Positions 33,601-44,700 of a stretch of DNA of 64,000 bases are shown piece after piece (within the stretch, counting starts at the first letter, position 1; the number at the start of each line of letters is the position of its first letter). The DNA comes from Sapria himalayana (lineage: Eukaryota; Streptophyta; Magnoliopsida; Malpighiales; Rafflesiaceae), in contig JAREIK010000739.1 of assembly GCA_029783825.1 (NCBI GenBank), positions 1 to 64,000 of the forward strand. Direction: 5' to 3'. Under the pieces are notes generated by a model. The model did not search any database. It was not told the origin of the DNA and was given only the letters and a program-made list of their open reading frames with translations. A program made the translations under genes and the position numbers.

Positions 33601-34085
33601 CAAGTGACAATTGCGAATGTTTTTTACAACCATGCTACAACTCATTATCTGTAGCTTTAAGCATTTCATAAATATTTGATCTTCATGATTAGGTGGTTCA
33701 TCCATGTAATCCATATTGAAATCACCACCAGCACATTCCATGACCATTCTGTGGTATGTGTTTGATGCTTCTTCACCACAAGCAAATGATTCAGTGCCCT
33801 CATTTCGATCAATGTTCAGAGCCATTGTACTTTCTACATGATAAATCAAAACAAGATAATTTTGTACAAAGCCATATTTAGCCAAATTGTATCTTATAGT
33901 ATTTAGATCATGAAACGGGATATTCTGACACTTGTTATGATTACATGGACACTTAATTTTTTCTCTATCCATCCATCTCGATTGACTACATGCAAATTGA
34001 TGAAAGTTTCAAGCCCACTCAAAAAAATTTTATTCAGAATTTCAGTCATAAACCTTTTATACATCCATTTAAAATCTAAACTCAT
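30690..34085 (-). pseudogene. TNP2-like CACTA transposase, element M, decayed
   Basis: Domain order on the minus strand: transposase-associated domain (34085-33600; KIKCPCNHNKCQN, then YHRMVMECAG); Transposase_21/tnp2 core (33250-32400; RHPSDSLARKHFNHIHQDFA, VRFGFSTDGFQQFG, YYSTWPVIVTPYN, PWLCMKEQYIFL); DUF4218 (32218-31495; MKSHDYHVFMQRLIPISFHE, RWMYPFER, SFCSYYFEDHV); DUF4216 (31428-30913; NRYDLFILAVKATQVYYY, DWWAICKIKAR); acidic tail. In En/Spm the TNP2/TNPD protein is the catalytic transposase acting at element ends in the nucleus. Many frames are joined by single stops or small shifts, for example one TAG between LLKCE and FDPTLN. This is the only TNP2 in the window. Confidence 0.93.
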
Positions 34086-34089
34086 TTTT

Positions 34090-34345
34090 TCTTGTTTTAT
34101 TTACAAATAATAATGCTCAATCATTATTTTGAATTAATCATTCAATTACTTCAAAATATACTAATAATTAAATAAAATTACTTACATTTGAATATTTAAA
34201 AATTAAATATCATGAATATCGAGGTAAGGCATTGCAAGAATCTACTTGAATAGATAAAGTAATGTTAGCATGGTAAAGATTAATAGATATCATGCTATTA
34301 CTAGATAAAGAGAGCAAAATATTATAATGGACAAGAAAGGAAAGA
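34090..34345 (-). other. Upstream intergenic part of element M TNP2
   Basis: About 250 AT-rich bases between the TNP2 ATG and the GA tract. It includes TTTACTTATATTTG-like sequence on the minus strand (ATTCAAATGTAAGTAATTTT), a possible donor site. This piece, together with nearly all of TNP2, is what L and R lack. Confidence 0.5.
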
Positions 34346-34640
34346 AAAAAAGAAAGAAATTTAAATGTTGAAGGGGGAGAGGGGGAGAGAGAGGGAAAGA
34401 GAGAGAGAGAGTGACTGAGAGAGAGAGTGTGTGAGTTAAAAAAAGGGGGAGAGTGAGAGAGATGGAGAGAGAGAGAGGGAGAGAGAGAGAGAGAGAGAGG
34501 GAAAGCAAGAAAGAAGGAGAGTAAGAAAGAAAATAACAAGAGAGAGTGTGTGTGTGTCACAGAAAGAAAAAGAGAAAGAGAGTGACACATAAAGAATGAG
34601 ATATGGAGAGAGAGACACACAGAGAATGCAGTGTTAGATG
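34345..34640. repeat. (GA)n-rich tract, element M
   Basis: Nearly 300 bases of GAGAGAGA with GTGTGT and GGGGGA interruptions, homologous to 11757-11985 in L and 44690-44935 in R. The Ser-Leu and Phe-rich open frames across it are repeat artefacts. Confidence 0.93.
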
Positions 34641-34900
34641 AGGAATTACATAAAAGAATAAAACATTTTCTTCTATACAAAACTATCAAATATTACATCT
34701 TTTGTTAAATATAAGTTCATATATGAGCATGAGGCCCAAGGGGTAAGATTAGGTAAGAGTACGACCCTCATTTCAACAGCATGCTATATCTAACCAATGG
34801 ACACTCTCATGCTATGTGCTTACATATTAATGATATTATATCTTTTGCCATTTAATTTCAAGTTAGTGCAACAAATTAGTATTATCCAAATTATAATTAT
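34640..34900 (-). other. Conserved block beside the GA tract, element M
   Basis: Same ordinary-complexity block as L 11485-11757 (GAGCATGAGGCCCAAGGGGT, ATGGACACTCTCATGCT), no reading frame. Confidence 0.65.
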
Positions 34901-34979
34901 ATTTTATTATACATATAGTATATGTAATTATAAATAGTTATATATAGTTAAACATATAGTTATATATAGATATAGATAT

Positions 34980-35042
<63 letters not shown>

Positions 35043-35707
35043 TACAAGTAGTTATATGTAGTTATACATAAATGTATACAATGTTATAAACAAATATATA
35101 GATTTACATATATGTATACATAGTTAAAAATATAGTTATATTTTGTATATAAAGTTTTATATATGTATACAAATATTTATATATAGTTATACACATATAG
35201 TTAATCATAATGTTGTATGTTGTTATACATGTAATTATAAATATAGTTACATGTGGTTATACATGTAGGAAAACATAGTAAAACTTATATTTATACATGT
35301 AGGTATATATATTTTTGCATATAATTATATATATTTATAGATATAGTTATGTATATGTATAGATATAGTAAAATGCATTTTTATATAATAATATATAAAA
35401 ATGTATAGTAGATATATGTTGAAAATTATATATTTAAATATAGTTATGTATAAAGTTTTTATAGTTATACATATAGTAAGAAAAAATTATTTATAGTTAT
35501 ATATTATTATACATATAGTATATGTAGTTATAAATAGTTATATATAGTCAAACTTATAGTTATATATATATATATATATTCATACAAGTAGTTATATGTA
35601 GTTATATATAATTGTATACAAAGTTATAAACAAATATATAGATTTAAATATATGTATACATAGTTACAAATATAGTTATATTTAATTATAGAGTTTTATA
35701 TAGTTAT

Positions 35708-35773
<66 letters not shown>

Positions 35774-37080
35774 TTACAAATATAGTTAAACATAATGTTG
35801 AATGTTGTTATACATGTAATTATAAATATAGTTACTTGTGGTTATACATATAGTTACACATATAGTTACATTTATATTTATACATGTTGGTATATATATT
35901 TTTTCATATAATTATATATATTTATACATATAGTAATGTATAGGTATAGATATATTAAAATACATTTGTATATATTAATATATAAAAATGTATAATAAAT
36001 ATATGTTTAAATTATTTATTTAAATATAGTTACGTATAAAGTTTTTATAGTTATACATATAGTAAGATATAATTATTTATAGTTATATATTATGATACTT
36101 ATAGTATATATAGTTATAAAAAGTTATATAGTTAAACATATAATTATGTGTGTGTATTCATACAAGTAGTTATAAGTATTTATACATAAAAGTATACAAA
36201 GTTATAAACAAATATATAGATTTACATATATGTATACATAGTTACAATTATAGTTATATTTAATTATATAATGTTTTATATAGTTATACAAATATTTATA
36301 TATATTTATACACATATAGCTAAACATAATGTTGTAGGTTGTTATACATACAATTATAAATATAGTTACATGTAGTTATATATATAGATACACATATAGT
36401 TAAACTTATATTTATACACCTCGGTAAATATATTTTTTCATATAATTTTATATATTTATACATATAGTTATGTTTTGGTATATATATAGTAAAATACTTT
36501 TGTATATATTAATATATAAAAATGTATATTAAATATATATTGTTAATTATATATTTAAATATAGTTACTTATATAGTTTTTATAGTTATACATATAGTAT
36601 GATACAATTATTTATTGTAATATATTATTATACAAATAGTATATTTTGTTGGAAATATAGTTATATAAAATTATACATATAGTTATAAATTATAATATAG
36701 TTAAAAAATAGTTATAAATATAGTTATAAAATTAGTTTACATAGTTACAAATATAATTAAATATAGTTATAAAGAGATTTATATAGTTATACAAATATTT
36801 ATAAATAATTATACATATATAGTTAAACATATAGTTATATATAAATGTCGTACGTTTTAATTATAATTATAGTTACATGTGTGATTGCACACATAGTTAT
36901 CGATATAGTTATAAATGTAGTTATACATCTTGTAGATGTAGTTATATATAGTTTTTCATGTAATTATATATATTTAGACATATAGCTATGTATAGGTATT
37001 GATGTAGATAAATACATTTATATATAGTAATATGTTGATATACATATTGTTAATTGCATTTATATAAGTTTTTTGATATA
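34900..37080. repeat. TA-rich minisatellite-like spacer, element M
   Basis: Degenerate ATAGTTATACATATAGTTA repeats with long (TA)n runs at about 34984-35038 and 35707-35770. A block of about 600-1100 bases recurs inside it (35080-35600 resembles 35630-36200 and 36200-36650). It contains intact copies of the site AATTATTTATAGTT (35485 and 36071), the LINE B target in R. Confidence 0.88.
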
Positions 37081-38400
37081 TTCGCATCAAGAGAGAGAGG
37101 CAAAATGGTGCTAGTTAGATACTTAGAGTTGTCTCTGGACAACATGACAGTTTTAGAAGTATTATAATTCCGTAAATGTTTTATTTTTTAATTATCAAAA
37201 AATGTATTAAATAATAAATATATATTTAACATAAATACTAATCTTTTTTTTACTTAATAAATTATTTTCAACAAGTTATTATGAGTGTAGCATAGCACAC
37301 ATTTAAAACAAACACCTTGCAATTTTAATTATCAAATTAATTAAACAATAAATATATAAATAATTTCAAAAAATAGATGTAGAGCCGTCAAAGTAGAAAA
37401 AAAAAAGCCTAGCTACAAAATTTATAAACTTCTTATTGCAATGCACACATGAAAAGATTATTGGTCTTTAAGGCACTCTCCTAAGAATTATAAATACCCT
37501 TTATGTTAAAAAATATATAAATATATATATTTTATGGTTATAAATTTTTAAGAATACATATTAATTTTTATAATGATAATATGAAATAATTTTAAAGGCA
37601 TAAAATTTTATATTTTTTGATATCATTTATAATTTTTAAAATTCTAAAAATTACTTAAAGTGAGAAGATAATTATAAAAAGTTATATTTATTATTTTAAT
37701 AAAGAATGAATTTCAAAAGCTAATAGTAAAAATAGTATTCAATTATTTAATTCTTATAAATTATAGTAAGGGCAAACATCTATGTATTTATTTTTAAATA
37801 TCAATTTATTTTATTTTAAAAATTAATGAAAAAATTTAAATTTTTATTATAATTAAAGATTTTCAAAATTTGTAGTAATTAATTTTTTAAAATTTTTTTA
37901 TAAGCATACAATTTTTTTTATTCTTATAATTATATTAATATTTACTTGTTTATTCGTAAATTCAAATATTTTTGTAAATATATTCTATTTAATCATATAA
38001 TGAATTATTTTACCTTTATATTAGTAGAAATTTTAATGTATGTTCATTTATTTTTTAAAATAACTTAAAAATTATTATAATTATAGAATTAATTATTTTA
38101 TGTTACTTTGATACAAACTTTTAAGTTTCTTAATTAAAAATTTTAGAAAGATTTTTTGTATAATTTTTTTAAAATTTTATAATCATAAAAATAGTTATTT
38201 TAGTCCTTATTCACATAAAGTATCTTTTGTATTTTTATAATTTTAAAAATAATTTATTTATAATATATATTTTCATAATTTTACGAGAAGAATGTGTCTT
38301 TCAAGAATTGCTCATCTATAGACCATGACATATATTTAATCAACAAAATTAAATAAAATATTAAAATAAATAATAAATTAAAAAAAATATAAATCATTAC
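37080..38400. other. AT-rich part of element M, no gene
   Basis: A short ordinary-complexity island (GCAAAATGGTGCTAGTTAGA at ~37100, TAGAGCCGTCAAAGTAG at ~37380) is not shared with L or R as far as I can see. AT-rich DNA related to L 7640-8500 follows. No credible frame. Confidence 0.5.
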
Positions 38401-39025
38401 AGATTAAAGATTGAAATTATCCCCAGTGCAAATAGCTAAGGAAAAATTCTTAGCTAAATGGATATAATTTGTGAAAAATAAAATTTAAGAAATAATCACT
38501 TGCAATAAAATGTAAAATTGTAAAAAAAATCAGATAATTATTTAGCAAAGTATTTTGTCTCGATATAATTAGCAAGAGAAAATCCATCGATAAATCCGTC
38601 ACTAAATACCTAGTTTTCATTGTGAGGAAATCTGCAAAAATATTAGCAACTGAATTTATCTCGAAATAATTAGATAGGGAAAATCTGTCACTAAATCCAT
38701 CGCTAAATTCCCTATTTTCTTTACGTAGAAATCTATGAAAATATTATCGATGGAATTTATCTCGATATAATTAGCTACGAAAATTTCGTCGCTAAATTTC
38801 CTAGTTTTTTTGCATGGAAATCTATGAAAATATTAGTGACGGAAAATTTTCAATTAGACATTTTCGTCGCTAATCTATTACTAATCCATCACTATTCCAT
38901 CGCTAATATTTATTTCAATATAAAATCAAAAATCCCCTACTATTCCCTAGCTAATCCCTCACTATTTAGCTAGGGATTGATCCCTAGCTAAATTTCCCTA
39001 GCTAAATTGACATTTTCTTGTTGTG
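38400..39025 (-). repeat. 5' terminus and subterminal repeats of element M
   Basis: Complement starts CACAACAAGAAAATGTCA and continues with TTTAGCTAGGGAAATTTAGC, GCGATGGAATAGTGATGG and AAATTCCGTCACTAAT-type motifs, aligning with L 7037-7640. The first pentamer is CACAA against CACTA in L. Confidence 0.9.
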
Positions 39026-39028
39026 ATA
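39026..39028. other. Target site duplication ATA, right of element M
   Basis: Matches ATA at 25149-25151. Confidence 0.85.
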
Positions 39029-39895
39029 TATGTACGTATATACTATAGTATAAATATACGAATATATTGTAGTATATATGTAATTATATGCTGGAGTATA
39101 TAAGTACGTATATACAATAATATATATGTACGTATATACTATAGGATATATATATATATACGTATATTTTATTGTATATAAGTATGTATATGCTATTGTA
39201 TATATGAACATATATACTCATTATGTACGTATAAGAGATATACTAACATTTCTATTATATGTACATATAAGAAAAACCTCTCGTTGAAATGAGAAACTAT
39301 TTTAGAAAGTGAATCTATTCTAAATCTCACATTAACATCATAAAATGTCAGGAACAACAGAGACATTTTAATTCAATGATCAAAGAATGCATATCATATT
39401 TTTGTGTAAGCAAATAATCAACAATGAAATATAACTCACCATGACCACGGTACACAAACTCATGAGTGATGATAGGGTTTGAAGAAGTAAAACAACAAGA
39501 CCACCGCCTTCCACAGTTTCAATTGTTCATGCAAGAATATTTGGAGTTAAGGATTCAAAATCCTACACAATTACAAGGGCTAAAAAAGAGTTATTTGTAG
39601 TGATGAGATTCTTAATTATAGTATCTTGAAAGAAAAGAAAAGTAGATATTACAAAATAGAAATGCCATAAGTATTTTCTAGAATTCTTATAGAATCCTTG
39701 TACAAGAAATAGCAAACAACTCCGCTTTCAAGAAACAAAGAGAAGGGACCAGCTTTTTCTAGGCCAATCAGTCTCTTCAGCATTAGCTTTTTAATCTACT
39801 TTGTCAGTTTTCTCTTGTGGCATCATCATGCAAGCATCAAATTGGGATATAATTAAAAATCTAGTCTAATTTCGTAGTAATCATAGCATCAAATT
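39029..39895 (-). other. Element R: right half of array 2 and unidentified segment
   Basis: 39029-39240 is palindromic array. 39240-39895 is the inverted counterpart of L 16250-16880 (CTTTCAAGAAACAAAGAGAA, CCTTCCACAGTTTCAATTGT). Coding potential is unclear and I recognise no family. Confidence 0.7.
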
Positions 39896-39972
39896 TAGTA
39901 TGTATGTATATGTTGCAGTATATATGTATGAATATACTGAGTATAATCATACATATATACTACATATATGTG
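39895..39972. repeat. Left remnant of palindromic array 1 in element R
   Basis: Units such as GTATATATGTATGAATATAC up to the foldback insertion at 39973; the array continues at 41018. Confidence 0.8.
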
Positions 39973-41017
39973 GAGTTTTGTACGGAACTATTTCATTTAA
40001 TATAAAAAATTTAAAAATTATGTTGCATTTCAAAAATATGGCCAAACTAGTGTGTTTGGAAACAACGTGGCAAAGCTGTCGTTGTCAACTACGACCATTC
40101 AACATCGTTGTGAAGGCCGGCTATTGAAAATATTGTAGGGATTCCATTATGCCCCTCGCCCCATGCCCCATGGCCCACGCCCCTTACCCCTCGCCCCTTG
40201 CCCCATGCCTCTACCCCTCGCCTTTGCCTCTACCCCCCGCCCACGCCCCTCGCCCCTCGCTCCTTCATGAAGGTGACTAGAGGTTCGTCGAGCTCCAGCG
40301 AGCTAGAAGTGGAGTACACTAAAGCTAGAGGAGCTCCAGTGAGCTCCTTTGTGGAGCTCGAGGGGCTCCAGGGAGCTCCTTCGTGGAGCTTGAGGAGCTC
40401 CATCGTGCTCCACGTTGAGCTCCAGCAAGCTCCACTTCGAGCTCACTGGAGCTATACGGAGCTCCGTGAGCTCCGTGAAGGACCTCTCTGAAGCTCTATC
40501 GTGAAGCCAGTCGGAGCTCATTCATGGAGCTTTAGGTGCTCCATCGAGCTCCAAGTCGGGCTTCACTTCGAGCTCGCTAGAGCTTGATGGAGCTCCACGA
40601 AGAAGCTCATTGGAGCTCTGACGTGGTGCTCGTCGAAGCTCTAGTGAGTCCATGAAGTAGTGAGGTGCGAGAGGTGAGGGGCGAGTGATAAAAAGCAATG
40701 AGTGAGGGGCGAGAGGTGAGGCGCGAGGGACTAGGGGTGAGGGGTGATTGGCGAGGGGCGAGGGGTGTGGGTGTGGGTGAGTGGTAGGGGCGTGAAGCCA
40801 GGGGCGAGAAGCATAATAGGATTTCTACAATATATTTAATAGCCGACATTAACAATGTCAACCAATGGTTTTTAAAAATTAATAGCGTGGCAATGGCCGC
40901 CGTTCACAATGACAGCATTGCCACATTGTTTCCAGACACATTAGTTTGTACATAATTTTGAAACCCGACTTAATTTTTAAATTTTTTATTTTAAATGATT
41001 TGTTCCGTACAAAACTC
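39973..41017. mobile_element. GC-rich foldback-like element with ~300-bp inverted ends
   Basis: Left end GAGTTTTGTACGGAAC and right end GTTCCGTACAAAACTC are perfect inverted repeats. The similarity continues inward for about 300 bases at lower identity (GTGTTTGGAAACAACGTGG against GTGTCTGGAAACAATGTGG), through a CCCCTCGCCCC-rich block on the left and GGGGCGAGGGG on the right. The centre (40270-40640) is packed with GAGCTC (about fifteen copies). It interrupts R's palindromic array 1. No clean target duplication; an imperfect 10-base pair, ACATATATGT and ATTTATATGT, flanks it. No protein is encoded. Confidence 0.82.
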
Positions 41018-41240
41018 ATTTATATGTACATATAATACTATAGTATATACGTACATATATACTCAGTATATCTACATATATACTCAGTATATTTGATACT
41101 GAGTAAATATATACATATAAACTACAATATATATGGTACTGATTACATATGTACATATGTACTACAGTATATATGATACTAATTATATATGTACATATAT
41201 ACTATAGTATACACATACATATATACACACATAAATATAA
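41018..41240. repeat. Right remnant of palindromic array 1 in element R
   Basis: TGTACA-centred units continuing the array cut at 39972, ending at the block CATATGATACAAAACTACAA that borders such arrays. Confidence 0.85.
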
Positions 41241-41309
41241 TCACATAACCTCATATGATACAAAACTACAACAAATTAGAATTATCCCATTTATAATTCA
41301 TAAAGATGG

Positions 41310-41571
41310 GACAAAACTTCAAAAACTTATATCTTTATTTTATCTGGCCATCTCTAATCTATTACAGTGCAAGAGAAGTGTTGGAGACAATGGATTCATG
41401 AGGATTGAATGAATTGTTGGAATTAACCATTAAGTTGTTAAGATCACATCCTAGTAAGAAAGGCTTATTATCGTGGTCTCCCATGCTAGGTAACAGTTGC
41501 AGACCAAGATGCCCCTGGAAAAATACCTGGTAATAGGCACAGTTTCTCATGTTCAGCCTATTGTCATCCAT
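41310..41571 (-). pseudogene. Captured N-terminal fragment of a BPC/GAGA-binding gene, element R
   Basis: Minus-strand frame from the ATG at 41571: MDDNRLNMRNCAYYQVFFQG, then HLGLQLLPSMGDHDNKPFLL, GCDLNNLMVNSNNSFNPHES and IVSNTSLAL before stops. It is better preserved than the L copy: the GHLGLQL and DxKPFL motifs and the GRD-equivalent GCD remain in frame. The open frame extends upstream by 29 codons (MLIAIMIANEIQLNE...), probably leader sequence. Only the N-terminal part of BPC is present; the cysteine-rich DNA-binding end is missing. The BPC assignment rests on motif order in both copies. Confidence 0.86.
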
Positions 41572-41659
41572 GAAACTACAAACATGCAAGAGTAGGAGAA
41601 CAAACAAAATGAACTCATTTAATTGAATTTCATTAGCAATCATAATGGCTATTAACATT

Positions 41660-42400
41660 TCAAAAGTTTAATTCTACCAATGACCAATGATAAGCTGTCA
41701 TAGAACTAAACAGTAACAAAGCAGATCTACACGAAATAAGAGTGAAAAGAACAAACTTGTGTCTGAGTGGGACCAGAATTTTTTCGTTCATCTCACAACT
41801 TAAGAAGCTAACATGCTGTTCCCAGTACCAAGAGGACTAGCTAAGCCTTTTACATTCCTATAATAGGCTAAAACTCTACTCAAAATATTCAGGTACACAC
41901 AAACATATTCACAGATATATAAAAAAAGAAATTAAAGATATGAATAAACACAAATCTAAGTTAATAGTCATATAATTTCAACAAATATCTAAAAGATGTC
42001 TAGCGTTGAAAGTTTAGAGAGAGTGTGTGTCTGCAAAAATAATGAAGATAATAGAAGCTTGGCATCCTTTTCATCCAGCAAAGATCGATAAAGATAGGAC
42101 CCATGCATAGGAAGGACTATGACAATGTTTATAGGCTTTTAATCAAAATTTTTTAGTGTGTCTCACATCAGATGTCCTTCAAAGATTCATTATTTGGTTA
42201 ATTGGTAAAGCAAAGAATAAAACCAGAATAATAAAATTGATACCTAAAAAAATATCTCAGTCTATTTTGCTACACAGACAAAAATCAAAAATAGTTTAGA
42301 AATAATTCTGATACGAAATCATTTTCATAATTAGTTGGTGAATTTGTGCTAGCCTCTCCTGCAAGGTTTCACAACTGGATCTTGGAATGGTATCTATCAC
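41660..42400 (-). other. Conserved region between BPC fragment and TNP1, element R
   Basis: Counterpart of L 14745-15590: AGGACTAGCTAAGCCTTTTA, ACACAAGTTTGTTCTTTTC-like block and AGAGAGAGTGTGTGT (42015). It probably includes the TNP1 3' region and the captured 5' leader of BPC. No independent gene. Confidence 0.55.
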
Positions 42401-44328
42401 GTCAATGCTACTAATTGTGACCCAATATAGGACATTTGCTTTTGCGTTACACTCTTAATTTCTTTCAATTCACCATTCATTTTTTTAAATTCTTGCATTT
42501 CTTCTTTCAAATGAGTAATCTGCTCATCCTTTTCTTCTTTCATTTCTTGCATTTCTTGCATTTCTTCCTTCAAATGAGTAATCTACTCATCTGTCTCTTC
42601 TTTCATTTCATGGATCTCTTTCTTCAAATGAGATATCTGCTCATTCTTCTCTTTCATTTTTGTCTCCTTAACTTCAAAATGTTCATTTTTTTTATTACTC
42701 GTTGTTCGACTGCCTCATCCACCATTGTTGTGACAGATGAATTTGAAGCACGACTGCTATAACAAAATGCCGCTTCCTTTGAGCCGATATCATACACTTG
42801 CTACTTCTTTTGACCTTCTATGGTTTCCAAATAGATATGATCATAGTCAATTGGTTAAAGATCCATAGAACCCTCAACTTATTGAGGAGCATCTATCACA
42901 TGTTCCTTCATTAGTTCCTCTGAAAAAATAGAGAAAAATACTATTATAGATATACATAAAATAAATTTAATATTTTGCATTCCAAATAGCTTTCAAAATG
43001 TACTGTAGTACTATGAAATTTTATTAATATAACAGATTCTTATAGCAATCATCTAAGACTAGTTGTCAACAAACTGACCATCCACTTTCTTCATATGCAT
43101 CTTTCTAAAAATCTCATAAAAATTAGGATCTTGACCCAATTATCCAGCCAAGATTATATATTTATTAAGTCATAAAATAACAAATGATAAAAAATTTAAA
43201 CAAAATTAATAAAACCATGCCAGATTTGCTTTATTGGACTATTAGGACAACCACTAAATATATAAATGTTTAAAATTTTAAAATTGTACCAAATCTCAAG
43301 CATGCTCAATACTTGACTTTGACTTCTAGCTCCTTTGTGGCGAGACATTCCTGTATCGAGTTCGGCTACCTTAGTTCATTGATTTTTGCTAGAAATATCT
43401 AATTTTTCTTCACTTCTAGCTCCTCTCAATACTTAAGCCACTCGGGCCAGTCATCCTTAGATATAAAACCAGGACTTTCTTTTATATTTTTTAATTTATG
43501 GCCAAAATTAGAATACCGTTCAACAGCTTTACTCTCCCACAATGACTTTATATTTCCATCAAATTTTGGTGCCCATGTGCACTGATTCTATATATAGAAA
43601 TATCACAAAAGAATTTATATAAATTACAGGGACATAATTATTTACTGCTTGAATAATAACCAACAAAATAGTTAACTAATTAGATAATTAATTTTTAATG
43701 CTATTGTTTCATTATTTTTACCTTAAAGTCATTAAAATTAGACTCGTTTATTGATTCAGAAACTTTCTTCCTGAAGAATGCTTTAGAATTAACCATTTTC
43801 TTGAAAGACTTTGTAATTATAGCTGAACACTTGTGAGATGGAATAAAACTCTACAAATAAATAAATAAATAACATTGAAAAAAAGAAAATCATAATTATA
43901 TATAAAAAACCACAAACAGAAACATCATAATTTTTTATTCAAGTAATATTTACATATTTCTTATACCTCCCATTCACAATCTCCATTACTAACTTAGCAC
44001 TGAATATAGAGGAATGCACAACATTTGATGATGTCGATGGTTTTGTAAATGGAGCAACTATTGGTGTAAAATGTGGTGTAGAATATGGTGATGGATCAAA
44101 AGTGTGTGCAGGAAAGAAAATGGGTGGTGGGCTTATATATGATGAAGGTGATAGTAAAGGTGTCAATGATGGTGATGGATATGGAGATGGTGATTGTGAT
44201 GTTGAAGTCTAGATATGGTGGGTATGAGATGGTATTGAATTTGCAACATGGTGTAAAATACTAGATGAATTTGGTCCATTATTGTGTCCACGTCTACCTC
44301 CACCACGACCATGTGCTTTAGGTGCCAT
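42400..44328 (-). pseudogene. TNP1-like gene (Transposase_24), element R, broken
   Basis: Start at 44328: MAPKAHGRGGGRRGHNNGPN, then VANSIPSHTHHI and the family-wide TAG. Later parts: HTFDPSPYSTPHFTPIVAPF (Ser/Pro region), KYVNIT, an exon with EIFRKMHMKKVDGQFVDN, TTTTTTCAG splice acceptor, YLETIEGQKK and VYDIGSKEAAF, then coiled-coil repeats (42440-42660). One unit of the segment that is doubled in L. Multiple stops. It lies upstream (in element sense) of the BPC fragment. Confidence 0.87.
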
Positions 44329-44469
44329 CTACCGTACACAAAAAAATATAGAATAAATAATAGAGATATGATGAAAACCCTTGCAATTTAAAATAAAGCA
44401 CACCAATAGATTTTATCAAAATATTACAAAGTCTTTGATAGTTTACTATTATAATACTATTATAACAGT

Positions 44470-44700
44470 TTAAATTTCAGCATCACAATCATCCTCCAAT
44501 TGGTCTTCTAGCATTTCATCTGATTTTGATGGAAGTTCCAACTCATCTTCAGATAAAAATTGATAATCTTTAAGTTCTATTAGGTACCATTTGAGTCATA
44601 TAAATTTTCTGCATCTTCATCTACATGCAAAGGGTCAATATAATTTATTTTATCTTTTTGGAATGCCAGAGCAATAGCTAAGTCTGCTCTTCTTTTTTTG
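44470..44700 (-). pseudogene. Residual TNP2 C-terminal tail fused to the CT tract, element R
   Basis: Minus-strand reading RRADLAIALAFQKDKINYID, then LHVDEDAENLYDSNGT and an acidic tail. It is the only TNP2 portion in R and begins at the same point as in L, directly after a CT-rich tract. It lies in a frame continuous with the repeat, giving a 125-codon open frame that is not a real protein. Confidence 0.85.

Larger units (their letters stand above)
25152..39025 (-). mobile_element. CACTA element M, TNP2-containing, nested in element R
   Basis: A 13,874-base element on the minus strand. Its 5' end is at 39025 (CACAACAAGAAAATG on the complement) and its 3' end at 25152 (CACAAAATTCC). It is flanked by ATA duplications. 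It carries both En/Spm-type genes: a TNP2-like transposase (34085-30690) and a TNP1-like gene (30590-28690), both decayed. It lacks the BPC coding fragment found in L and R and instead has other carried sequence at 26409-27890. It is the only member here with TNP2 and so the likeliest relative of an autonomous parent. It is now inactive. Confidence 0.92.

Noticed and set aside
7037..39025. One giant CACTA element from 7037 to 39025
   Set aside because: Both termini look valid, but the flanking 3 bases differ (TCT against ATA). Internal termini at 19353 and 25152, plus the exact rejoining of R around M, show two different elements.
40198..40861. GC-rich open frames on both strands in the foldback element
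   Set aside because: They follow GAGCTC and CCCCTCG repeats on both strands, lack any domain, and differ between the two arms.
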